DNA of 64,000 bases from DASQFQ01 sp963802905. Lineage in GTDB: Bacteria; Actinomycetota; Thermoleophilia; Solirubrobacterales; Solirubrobacteraceae. The notes below the pieces were generated by a model. That model did no database searches. It was not told the DNA's origin and was given only the letters and a program-made list of their open reading frames with translations. The stretch spans positions 576,366 through 640,365 of the forward strand of contig CAWDKH010000004.1 in the NCBI GenBank assembly GCA_963802905.1, in the 5' to 3' direction. Positions within the stretch are counted from its first letter, which is position 1, and every line of letters begins with the position of its first letter. A program made the position numbers and the translations under genes. This document shows positions 8,557 to 17,064 of the stretch, in pieces.

Positions 8557-9770
8557 CTACAGGAACGCTTCGCCCTCGCCGCGATACGTCGGCACCGTCT
8601 CCACGAGCTCGTCGCCGCGGACGAGGTGCAGCTCGTTGAAGCGCTCGCACAGCTCGCCCGCCTTCGCGTGGCGCATCCACACGCGGTCGCCGACCCGCAG
8701 CTCCGCCGCGGCCCGGCCTTGCACCGGCGTCTGGACCTCGCCGGCGCCCTCGTGGCGGTCGAGCTTCAATCCTTCCGGGAGGTGCGGCGCGGGCAGGCGG
8801 TCGGCGCCCGCCGGGCCCGAGGCCGGGTAGCCGCCGCCGAGCAGTGTCGCGGTGTGATCGTCGGGCCGGCGGACCACCGGGAGCGCGAACAGCGCCGCGG
8901 GCTGGGGCGTGAAGCCGCCGTAGGTGTCGAACAGCGTCGGCCCGTAGAGCCCCGAGCCGGCCGCCACCTCGGTCACCGCCGCCTCGGCTGCCGTCCGCTC
9001 GATCGAGCCGGTCCCGCCGCCGTTGACGAAGCGCAGCTGCGCGACCGCCCGCACCGCCGCCACCACCTCCGCGCGCCGGCTCGCCAGCTCGCGCGCCGAC
9101 ATCCGCTGCATCGTCCGGATCGCGACGCCCATCAGCGGCCTGCCCGGCGGGTGGTCGCCGACGCCCGCGATGTGGCCCTCGTAGCTCATGAGCCCGTCGA
9201 GCAGCAGCTCCTCGCGCGCGACGACCGCCTGCGCCAGCAGCGCGGCGTGGTCGGGCGTGCGCACAGGCGAGCGCCGGGCGCCGATCTTCACCCGGCCACG
9301 CAGCGGCCACCAGCCGGCGTCGACGTCGAGGCAGACGCGGATCGGCCCGCTGCCGGCGCCGCGGACGGCCGCGACCGCGAGCTCGAGGTGCTCCACGCAG
9401 TCGACCATGATCGTCACGCGCTCGCGCGGCCCGGCCGCCAATCGCGCAGGGCCGCGCGGTCGACGGTGGGGTAGGCGACGACCAGATCGTCGTGGCCGTG
9501 GCCGGCCAGCCACAGCGCCTCGGGCAGCGTGAAGGCGAGGATCCCCTGCAGCCCGGCGGCCAGCGCGCGCTCGATCAGCGACCGGCAGCGCACGGACTTC
9601 GAAGCGAGGCGGATCGGCGTCCCGGCCCCGCGGCGCAGCAGATCGGCGGCGTTGCGATCGAACGCATCGAGGTCGATAACCGCGAACGGCGGCTCCAGAG
9701 CGGCCGTCGCATGTTTCAGCGCCTGCCGCCGGGGCACTCCGCTAGGATGCCGCGCTTCGGTTAGGGACAT
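8557..9770 (-). pseudogene. alanine racemase-fold PLP enzyme (D-serine/D-threonine deaminase-like), frameshifted
   Basis: Two overlapping frames make one protein of about 400 residues. The first part, from ATG 9770, has PPFAVIDLDAFDRNAADLL and RLASKSVRC, the PLP-lysine motif of alanine-racemase N-terminal barrels, and ends in TVDRAALRD. The second part continues as LAAGPRERVTIMVDCVEHL, then CLDVDAG, GLMSYEGHIAG, FVNGGGTGSIE and a C-terminal DSD1-like metal domain (VGDRVWMRHAKAGELCERF). A single missing A/T at about 9440 explains the break. It is either a sequencing error or a recent inactivation. The family dehydrates or cleaves D-amino acids or 3-hydroxy D-amino acids. Confidence 0.85.
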
Positions 9771-9912
9771 AACGCCGAGTCTCCCAGTCCAGGGGAGAGC
9801 GGGGGAACCAAATAGTGGCCAAGGATTCCTTGGCTCAGGGGCGAATCGCCGTTAACCATGCGGCGTAGCGCGATCTTTCCGTGCGAGCCCGACAGCTAAC
9901 CCCGTAGGCGAT
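9770..9912 (+). promoter_or_regulatory. cyclic di-AMP riboswitch (ydaO-yuaA type), copy 1
   Basis: The leader contains the conserved blocks of the ydaO class in order: ACGCCGAG, GAGCGGGGGAACCAA, CAGGGGCGAATCGCC, GCGTAGCG, then CGAGCCCGACAGCTAACC and CGTAGGCG. The outer helix pairs CGCC (9773-9776) with GGCG (9907-9910). The minus-strand copy at 30666-30784 has TGCC/GGCA at the same place, which is a compensated change. These riboswitches usually turn wall-hydrolase genes off when c-di-AMP is high, and the next gene is a secreted wall-hydrolase-like protein, as expected. Confidence 0.92.
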
Positions 9913-9929
9913 GAAAGAAAGGATTTTCG

Positions 9930-10685
9930 TTGTCACGCTGTCGAATGCTCGCCGTAGGCCTCTTGGCCGTCGGAGCCGTGACCATGCCGGTCTCGGACGC
10001 CGTCGCCGCCAAGCGCGTCTTCGGGAAGCGGGCGCTTCATCAGGGGATGCGCGGTCGTGATGTCCGCGTCCTCCAGGACTTCCTGACCCGCGCGGGCTTC
10101 AAGACGACGATCGACGGCCAGTACGGCTCGGGTACGTCTCGTCGTGTCCGCGCGTGGGAGGCCAGCGCGGAGCGCAAGGTCAACGGCCGCGTCTCGCGTC
10201 CTGACGCCAAGGCGCTGCGCATCACCGTCGAGTCCTCCTCCGCCGAGCGCGAGCCGACCGAGGTCGCGCCGCCCACCGGCAAGGCCATCGTCGGCCCCGA
10301 CGGCCTCGCCGTCGCCCCCGCCGACGCGCCCCCGCAGGTCCAGGCGATCATCGCGGCGGGCAACCGCATCGCCACCAAGCCGTACAAGTACGGCGGCGGG
10401 CACGGCAAGTGGGAGGACACCGGCTACGACTGCTCGGGCTCGATGTCCTACGCCTTCCACGGCGCCGGCATGCTCGACGAGGCGCTCGACTCCACCGGCT
10501 TCATGAGCTGGGGCGAGGCCGGCAAGGGCACCTGGGTGACCATCTACGCCAAGGGCAGCCACGCGTACATGATCGTCGCGGGCCTGCGCTTCGACACCAG
10601 CGGCCGCGCCGATCAGGGCACCCGCTGGCAGGAGGACATGCGCTCCTCCTCGGGCTACACGGTCCGCCACCCCGAAGGGCTTTAG
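9930..10685 (+). CDS. secreted peptidoglycan-binding / NlpC-P60-like wall hydrolase
   Basis: 251 residues. TTG 9930 is taken as the start because GAAAGGA sits 6-7 nt before it; ATG 9945 is an alternative. A signal peptide (about 1-27) precedes a PG_binding_1 module (MRGRDVRVLQDFLTRAGFKT to RRVRAWE, about 38-80). After an acidic and proline-rich linker comes a papain-like domain with YKYGGGHGKW, the nucleophile in YDCSGS (Cys168) and a candidate His211 in GSHAYMIV. The domain is shorter than classical NlpC/P60 endopeptidases. It is likely controlled by the c-di-AMP riboswitch directly upstream. Confidence 0.88.
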   Translation: MSRCRMLAVGLLAVGAVTMPVSDAVAAKRVFGKRALHQGMRGRDVRVLQDFLTRAGFKTTIDGQYGSGTSRRVRAWEASAERKVNGRVSRPDAKALRITVESSSAEREPTEVAPPTGKAIVGPDGLAVAPADAPPQVQAIIAAGNRIATKPYKYGGGHGKWEDTGYDCSGSMSYAFHGAGMLDEALDSTGFMSWGEAGKGTWVTIYAKGSHAYMIVAGLRFDTSGRADQGTRWQEDMRSSSGYTVRHPEGL

Positions 10686-10694
10686 CCGCGCGGT

Positions 10695-10761
10695 AAAGGG
10701 GTCTGACCCCCCTTTTGCTGCGGCATGAGCGTGCCGCGGCAATGAGGGGGTCAGACCCCTC
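10695..10761. repeat. double GGGGTCTGACCCC palindrome, copy 2
   Basis: AAAGGGGTCTGACCCCCC followed by TTTT (10695-10716) and GAGGGGGTCAGACCCCTC (10744-10761) surround a core containing CGGCAATGA. The design matches 4309-4372, including the shared GCAATGAGGGGGTCAGACCCC stretch in front of the second half. The first half plus its T-run could also work as a terminator for the wall-hydrolase gene. Confidence 0.85.
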
Positions 10762-10777
10762 GCGTGCGCCCGGTCCG

Positions 10778-10802
10778 CCATAGGGGTAAAAAACCCCTAT
10801 GG
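10778..10802 (+). promoter_or_regulatory. hairpin enclosing the start codon of the lipoprotein gene
   Basis: CCATAGGGG (10778-10786) pairs perfectly with CCCCTATGG (10794-10802) around a 7-nt loop (TAAAAAA). The ATG at 10799-10801 lies inside the right arm, so a transcript starting upstream would hide its start codon in the stem. No Shine-Dalgarno sequence is visible. Confidence 0.6.
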
Positions 10803-11389
10803 CCGCCCGCCGCACCACCGTGGCTCTCGCAGCCCTCGGGCTGCTGACCGGCTGCGGCGCGCAGGGGCCGGACTACACGCTCAAGACGCCGCCGTCGGCG
10901 GTCGTCGCCGGCCCGATCGATACGCCGGTCCCGAAGCGGGTGACGCCGAAGGCGCGGCCCGGCGAGCGCCGGCCCAGCCAGCGCGACGCCGAGCGGCTCC
11001 GCCCCGTGCTCGAGGGCTGGGCCGCGGCCGTCCGCCAGGGCGACCCCGACCGCGCCGCGCGCTACTTCGCCGTGCCGGCGATCGTCGCGCAGTCGATGAC
11101 GGTCGAGCTGCAGACGCGCGAGCAGGTGCGCAAGTTCAACGACGAGCTGCCGTGCGGCGCGAAGCTGCTCGAGGTCCAGCACGACGGGCGCTACGTCGTC
11201 GGCACGTTCCGCCTCACGGAACGGCCCGGCCACACGTGCGCCACGGAGGGCCAGCTCGTCCGCGTCGCGTTCGTGATCCGCGCGCGCCACTTCACCGAGT
11301 GGCGCCAGGTGCCCGACCGGCCGGGCGCGCCGCCGGGTCCGGACGAGCCAGAAGAGGCGCCGCCCCCGGGTGGCCCAGGGGCGGCTTAG
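10799..11389 (+). CDS. putative lipoprotein
   Basis: 196 residues. A short signal peptide ends in the lipobox LLTGCGA (Cys at about residue 19), so it should be lipid-anchored on the outer face of the membrane. The middle (about 60-170) looks like a small NTF2/SnoaL-like fold: LRPVLEGWAAAVRQGDPDRA, then YFAVPAIV and a closing VRVAFVIRARHFTEWRQV. The C-terminus is proline-rich (PGAPPGPDEPEEAPPPGG). The function is not recognised. The start codon is buried in the hairpin at 10778-10802, and the gene follows directly after the double palindrome. Confidence 0.75.
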   Translation: MAARRTTVALAALGLLTGCGAQGPDYTLKTPPSAVVAGPIDTPVPKRVTPKARPGERRPSQRDAERLRPVLEGWAAAVRQGDPDRAARYFAVPAIVAQSMTVELQTREQVRKFNDELPCGAKLLEVQHDGRYVVGTFRLTERPGHTCATEGQLVRVAFVIRARHFTEWRQVPDRPGAPPGPDEPEEAPPPGGPGAA

Positions 11390-11392
11390 CGC

Positions 11393-11605
11393 TCAGTAGA
11401 TGTCTCGCTCGCGGGCGACCGGCTCGCCGGGGCGCCGGCGCGTGGCCTGGCTCGTGAGGTAGAGCGAGATGATCAGGCCGAGGATCCCGACGATCATGAG
11501 GATCAGGCCGACGGTCGAGATCTCCAGGCCGGAGATGTCGGCGTTCACGGCGAAGTACAGAATCGCGCCGAGCGCGATCAGGAAGATGCTGGTGCCAATG
11601 CCCAC
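11393..11605 (-). CDS. small two-TM membrane protein, DUF6458 family
   Basis: 70 residues with two hydrophobic helices (IFLIALGAILYFAV and VGLILMIVGILGLIISLYL) joined by NADISGLEIST, and a basic cytoplasmic tail (RRRPGEPVARERD). This layout is typical of the actinobacterial DUF6458 family, whose function is unknown. A good Shine-Dalgarno (GAGAAGGAGAA) lies upstream of ATG 11605. The stop is 3 nt from the convergent lipoprotein stop. Confidence 0.85.
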   Translation of the reverse strand: MGIGTSIFLIALGAILYFAVNADISGLEISTVGLILMIVGILGLIISLYLTSQATRRRPGEPVARERDIY

Positions 11606-11685
11606 AGGTCGTTCTCCTTCTCAGGGGTACATCCAGGTGTCTGCCCGTTCGGTGCTCCTGTGGAAACCCCTGCGGACGCGTGTTC

Positions 11686-11691
11686 TACGCT
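11686..11691 (+). promoter_or_regulatory. candidate leaderless -10 box (TACGCT) for the acyl-CoA dehydrogenase
   Basis: TACGCT ends 6 nt before ATG 11698, and no Shine-Dalgarno is visible. This supports ATG 11698 over the in-frame GTG 11680, which would lie upstream of this box. Confidence 0.4.
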
Positions 11692-11697
11692 CCCAGC

Positions 11698-12852
11698 ATG
11701 GCCACAAGCACCCCCGTTGACACCACTTACGCGCTCTCCGACGACCATGTGGCCTTTCGCGACACGATCCGCCAGATCGTGAGCGAACGAGTCGCCCCGC
11801 GGGCCGCCGAGATCGACGCCAAGGCCGAGTACCCGTGGGATCTGCGCAAGCTGTTCGCCGAGCAGGACCTGCTCGGCCTGCCGTTCGAGGAGGAGTACGG
11901 CGGCACCGGCACCGGGACGCTGATGCTCAACATGGCGATCGAGGAGGTCGCCAAGGCCTGCGCCTCGACCGCGCTGATCCTGATGGTGCAGGAGCTCGGC
12001 ACGCTCCCGATCCGCCTGTTCGGCTCCGACGAGCTCAAGCAGCGCTTCCTGCCGCGCTGCGCGAGCGGCGAGTGGTCGCCCGCCTTCGCGCTTTCCGAGC
12101 CCGAGGCGGGCTCCGACCCCGGCGGCATGATCACCACCGCGGTCCGCGACGGCGACGAGTGGGTCATCAACGGCACCAAGAACTGGATCACGAACCTCGG
12201 CGTGGCCGACTTCTACGTCGTCTTCGCGGTCACGGATCGCGAGTCGCGCCGCCTTTCCGCCTTCGTCGTCGAGGCCGACCGCCCCGGCTTCAGCGTCGGC
12301 AAGCTCGAGCACAAGCTCGGCATCAAGGGCTCGCCGACCGGCCAGCCGATCTTCGACGACGTCCGCATCCCCGCGGGCAACCTCGTCGGCACCGAGGGCA
12401 AGGGGCTGAGCGTCGCGCTCGGCACGCTCGACCACTCGCGCCTCGGCGTCGCCGCCCAGGCGGTCGGGATCGCGCAGGGCGCCACCGACTACGCGGCCGG
12501 CTACGCGCGCGAGCGCAAGCAGTTCGGCCAGCCGATCAACGAGTTCCAGGGGATCCAGTTCAAGCTCGCCGACATGGAGACCAAGACGGCCGCCGCGCGC
12601 GAGCTGCTCTACAAGGCGTGCGCGAAGATCGACCGCCACGAGCCCGACCGCGGCAAGTACTCCGCGATGGCCAAGCTGTTCGCCTCCGACACCGCGATGG
12701 ACGTCACGATCGAGGCCGTACAGATCCTTGGCGGCTACGGCTACGTGAGCGAGTATCCCGTCGAGCGGTTCATGCGCGACGCCAAGATCACCCAGATCTA
12801 CGAGGGCACGAACGAGATCCAGCGCCTTGTGATCGCACGGACGATGAAGTGA
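11698..12852 (+). CDS. acyl-CoA dehydrogenase
   Basis: 384 residues, the standard length for short/medium-chain acyl-CoA dehydrogenases. Signatures seen are the FAD-contact FALSEPEAGSDPGGM, the WITNLG loop, KLGIKGSPTG, and the catalytic glutamate in IYEGTNEIQR near the C-terminus. It introduces the alpha-beta double bond in beta-oxidation or branched-chain amino-acid breakdown and passes electrons to ETF. It heads a tight plus-strand cluster: its stop codon overlaps the next ATG (ATGA). Confidence 0.95.
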   Translation: MATSTPVDTTYALSDDHVAFRDTIRQIVSERVAPRAAEIDAKAEYPWDLRKLFAEQDLLGLPFEEEYGGTGTGTLMLNMAIEEVAKACASTALILMVQELGTLPIRLFGSDELKQRFLPRCASGEWSPAFALSEPEAGSDPGGMITTAVRDGDEWVINGTKNWITNLGVADFYVVFAVTDRESRRLSAFVVEADRPGFSVGKLEHKLGIKGSPTGQPIFDDVRIPAGNLVGTEGKGLSVALGTLDHSRLGVAAQAVGIAQGATDYAAGYARERKQFGQPINEFQGIQFKLADMETKTAAARELLYKACAKIDRHEPDRGKYSAMAKLFASDTAMDVTIEAVQILGGYGYVSEYPVERFMRDAKITQIYEGTNEIQRLVIARTMK

Positions 12853-13486
12853 TGCTGTCCGAGTGGCCCGCCTGGAAGCGGATCTCGACGTCGGCGCTCT
12901 TCTGCCTCTGCGTGGCGGTGCTGATCATCACGATCTTCCGCGGTCTCGCGCCTGACTACCCGCTGCGGCTGTTCCAGGGCATCGCCGTCGCGATCGCCGG
13001 GCTCGGGTTGCTCGGCATGGGCATCGCTGTCATCACCACGCGGCTCGGCGACTACCAGGAGCCCGCAGACGAGGAGGAGTTCGAGATGCTCGTCCGCCGC
13101 ACCGAGCGGCTGGCGCGCGAGAACCTGGCGGCCGAGCCCGACGAGGAGGACTTCCTCGCACTCGACCCGCGCAAGCCCGACGACTTCGAGGAGCTCGTGC
13201 GCGAGGCGCTCGACGATCTCCCCGATCTGCTGCGCAAGGCGCTCGACCACGTCGCGGTCGTGATCTCCGACAAGGGCCGGCGCCACCGCGCCTACGGGCT
13301 CTACCAGGGCGACACCGCGGCCCGCGACAACTACCCCGACCGCATCATCATCTTCCGCGACACGCTGCTGCGCGACTTCGGCCACGACGCCGACGAGCTG
13401 CGCGCGCAGGTCACGCGCACCGTCCGCCACGAGCTGGCGCACCACCTCGGCGCCGACGAGCTCGGAGTGCGGGAGCTGGGCTTGTG

Positions 13487-13487
<1 letters not shown>
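12852..13487 (+). CDS. membrane-anchored zincin-like metallopeptidase (DUF1025/PF06262-type)
   Basis: 211 residues from ATG 12852, which overlaps the acyl-CoA dehydrogenase stop. Two N-terminal hydrophobic helices (ALFCLCVAVLIITIFRG and IAVAIAGLGLLGMGIAVI) are followed by a cytoplasmic acidic linker. The C-terminal domain (about 105-205) has DDLPDLLRKALDHVAVVISD, GLYQGDTAARDN and the zinc motif HELAHHLGADE. Small stand-alone proteins of this fold are common in actinobacteria; the added membrane anchor is less usual. The substrate is unknown. Confidence 0.82.
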
Positions 13488-14505
<1,018 letters not shown>

Positions 14506-14506
<1 letters not shown>

Positions 14507-15147
14507 TGGAGCTCGACGCCGCCGTCGCCGCGATCCGAGCGGGCGACGTCGCGGCGTTGGAGCAAGGGCTGGCGGCCGAGCCGTCGCTGGCGACGGCGCG
14601 CGTCGGGCCGCGGACGCTGCTGCACATCGCGACGGACTGGCCGGGCGGCCTCCCCGACGTCGCGGGCTCGATCCGCGCGCTGGTGGCCGCCGGCGCCGAC
14701 GTCGACGCGCGCTTCGACGGCCCCGCCCACGACGAGACGCCGCTGCACTGGGCGGCGAGCGCCGACGACGTCGCGGCGCTCGACGCGCTGCTCGACGCGG
14801 GTGCCGACATCGACGCGACCGGCGGCATCATCGGCGGCAGCACGCCGCTCGCGGACGCGACCGCCTTCGGCCAGTGGCGCGCGGCGCGGCGGCTCGTCGA
14901 GCGCGGCGCGAAGACCTCGGCGTTCGACGCCGCGGCGCTCGGGCTCATCGACGAGCTGGGTGACGTGCCGGCGGACGAGCTCGACGGCGCGCTGTGGGCC
15001 GCCGCGCACGGCGGGCAGCGCGACGTGGCCGAGCTGCTGCTCGCGCGCGGTGCCGACCCGGGCTGGGTCGGCTGGGACGAGCTGACCGCGCTCGGCGCGG
15101 CCGAGCGCAGTGGGGCCGCCGACGTCGCCGCGCTGCTGCGGCGCTAG
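14506..15147 (+). CDS. ankyrin-repeat protein
   Basis: 213 residues with about five ankyrin repeats. Clear helices include TLLHIATDWPGG, ALVAAGADVDARFDG, ETPLHWAASADDVAALDALL, AGADIDATGG, STPLADATAFGQWRAARRL and a last DVAELLLARGADPGWVG. ATG 14506 overlaps the DAHP synthase stop, so the two are co-translated. Bacterial ankyrin proteins of this size are cytoplasmic binding scaffolds; no partner can be named. The last 4 nt overlap the convergent gene. Confidence 0.85.
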
Positions 15148-15650
15148 CGCGCGCCGTTGCGGATCGCCGAGTTGGCGAGCCGCGTGAGGACCTTGCGCTC
15201 GCTCCGCTGCGTGCCGAGCTTGCCCTCGACCTCGTAGAGCACGCCGTCCTGGACCCACTCGAGGCTCGCGGGCCCGCACGAGGCGCCGCAGCGCGACTTC
15301 GCGAAGACGCCCTTCAGGCCCTTGGCGAGCGTGACCTTGCGGCCGCTGCCGGCCTTGCCGCCGCGGCGCGCGCTGAAGCCCGCGACGTAGCACGCGGTCG
15401 ACGTGCCGCAGCCGCGGACGGCGCCGAGCGTGAACGAGTAGCGGTTCGTGCGGCCCTTGCCCTCCGAGAAGAGCTTGCGGTGCTCGGTGGTGAGCCGGCT
15501 CGGCAGCAGGACGGGCAGGCTCGTCGCGTTCTTGACGGCCTTCAGCGGCTTTGCGACCAGCTCCGGCACGTCATAGACGAACGAGGCGGCGGAAGCGGTG
15601 GCCGGAGCCAGCAATGCGAAGAGCGCAGTGAAGAGTGCGATCCGCCGCAT
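15144..15650 (-). CDS. small secreted protein of unknown function
   Basis: 168 residues from ATG 15648-15650, with a clear signal peptide (MRRIALFTALFALLAPATAS, cleavage near ASA-AS). The mature part is basic and has four cysteines in two close groups (CGTSTAC and CGASCG), probably two disulfides. It also has the phrases FVYDVPELVAKPLKAVKN and GVLYEVEGKLGT. The open frame extends 166 codons upstream, but that region is arginine-rich shadow of the UbiB gene. I do not recognise a family. Confidence 0.75.
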   Translation of the reverse strand: MRRIALFTALFALLAPATASAASFVYDVPELVAKPLKAVKNATSLPVLLPSRLTTEHRKLFSEGKGRTNRYSFTLGAVRGCGTSTACYVAGFSARRGGKAGSGRKVTLAKGLKGVFAKSRCGASCGPASLEWVQDGVLYEVEGKLGTQRSERKVLTRLANSAIRNGAR

Positions 15651-15661
15651 TGGTCCAGATG

Positions 15662-16996
15662 TTAGACAGCGGTCGGGCGCTCGGCGAAGAATTCGCTCGC
15701 CAGCGCGAACCAGTCGGCGCCCGCACGCAGCTCGCCGAGCGTCGAGAACACGAGCCCCTCCATGCGTCGCACGAGCAGCGCCTGCGGCGGGACGGTCAGC
15801 CGGCGCAGCTGCTCGAACCATGGCGAGCGCGGGGAGGAGGTGGAGTCGATCAGCTCGCTCACGTACTGGGGCGAGAGCCGGCGGAAGCCCGGCTCCAGGT
15901 ACCACTCGCCCGCCGCCAGCAGCCACTCGAGCAGCGCCTCCGGGACGAAGTCGGCCGGGTCGGGGAGATAGCCGAGGCGGGCGAGGATGGCGTGGACCTC
16001 GGCGGCGTCCTCGGCCACGACCGCCCGCGCGAGCGCCCGCTCGCCCTCGAGGTAGTACGGGTCGAGCGTGCGCATGAGGCCGAAGTCGAGGAAGCCGACG
16101 CGGCCGTCGTCGAGCAGCAGGTAGTTGCCGGGATGCGGGTCCCCGCACACGCGCCCCGTGTCCGTCATCAGCGAGAAGTAGAAGCGGAAGACGATCTCGC
16201 CGAAGCGGTCGCGCTCGGCCTCGTCGAGCTCCTTGACCTCGGCGAAGCGCCGGCCGTGCAGCAGGTCGGTGACGAGCACGCGGCGGCTCGAGAGGCCGGT
16301 GTGGACCTTCGGCACGTGGATGGTGGGATGGCCGCGGTAGGCGCGCTCGACGGCGCGGTGGTTCTGCGCCTCGATCTCGTAGTCGAGCTCCTCGGCGATC
16401 CGCTCGCGCAGCTCGCCGTAGAGGGCCTTGACGTCGAGCCCGGGGGCGAGGCGCTTGACCAGCGGCAGCAGCACGGAGAGGTTGCGCAGGTCCGAGTCGA
16501 CCGCCTCGGCGACGCCGGGGTACTGCAGCTTGACCGCCACCTCGTCGCCGTCGAGCGTGATCGCGCGGTGGACCTGGCCGATCGAGGCGGCGGCGAACGC
16601 CTCCTCCTCGAACGTCTCGAATGACTCGCCGACCGGGCCGCCCAGCTCCTCCTCGAGCAGCTTGCGGACCTTCTTGAACGGCAGCGGCGGGACGTCGTCG
16701 CGCAGCGCGGCGAGCGTGGCCTTGAACTCCTCGCGCTCGGACTCGGGGATCGCGGTGAAGTCGATCGTGGAGAGGACCTGGCCGACCTTCATCGCCGCGC
16801 CGCGGAGCTGGCCGAGCTGCTTGACGAGCTCGCGGGCGAGCGCGGCGGCGCGCTCGCCGGTGGCGGCGTCGGCGTCCTCGGGGGAGCGCAGGCGGTTGGC
16901 CGCGCGCGTGCCCGCCCAGCGGGCGGACTGGCCGGCGACGAGGCCGCCGAGGCGCGCGGAGCGCCCGACTCGATTGGAGGGAGGGGTTCCTGCCAT
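15662..16996 (-). CDS. ABC1/UbiB/AarF-type atypical kinase
   Basis: 444 residues from ATG 16996; an upstream in-frame start at 17053 would read through the thiolase control region. Hallmarks are the KxGQ motif in AAMKVGQVLS, the alanine-rich loop AAASIGQVHRA in place of a glycine loop, the ATP lysine in VAVKLQYPG, and GDPHPGNYLLLDDGRVGFLD for the catalytic and metal sites. ADCK/UbiB proteins are ATPases or kinases linked to isoprenoid-quinone metabolism and lipid homeostasis. It is divergent from the thiolase gene, with a palindromic operator between them. Confidence 0.93.
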   Translation of the reverse strand: MAGTPPSNRVGRSARLGGLVAGQSARWAGTRAANRLRSPEDADAATGERAAALARELVKQLGQLRGAAMKVGQVLSTIDFTAIPESEREEFKATLAALRDDVPPLPFKKVRKLLEEELGGPVGESFETFEEEAFAAASIGQVHRAITLDGDEVAVKLQYPGVAEAVDSDLRNLSVLLPLVKRLAPGLDVKALYGELRERIAEELDYEIEAQNHRAVERAYRGHPTIHVPKVHTGLSSRRVLVTDLLHGRRFAEVKELDEAERDRFGEIVFRFYFSLMTDTGRVCGDPHPGNYLLLDDGRVGFLDFGLMRTLDPYYLEGERALARAVVAEDAAEVHAILARLGYLPDPADFVPEALLEWLLAAGEWYLEPGFRRLSPQYVSELIDSTSSPRSPWFEQLRRLTVPPQALLVRRMEGLVFSTLGELRAGADWFALASEFFAERPTAV

Positions 16997-17032
16997 CACT
17001 TCAGGGTACGGAGCCCGGCCCCTCGGGGTACC

Positions 17033-17050
17033 ATTGACTGAGCAGTCAAT
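17033..17050. promoter_or_regulatory. candidate TetR-type operator in the ubiB-like/thiolase intergenic region
   Basis: ATTGACTG AG CAGTCAAT has perfect 8-bp arms with a 2-nt centre, ending 14 nt before the thiolase ATG. Short, tightly spaced palindromes of this type are typical of TetR-family fatty-acid and acyl-CoA regulators. No TetR gene is in the window. The site overlaps the leader of the thiolase and lies 37 nt before the divergent start. Confidence 0.6.
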
Positions 17051-17064
17051 CAACGGGAGATTTC

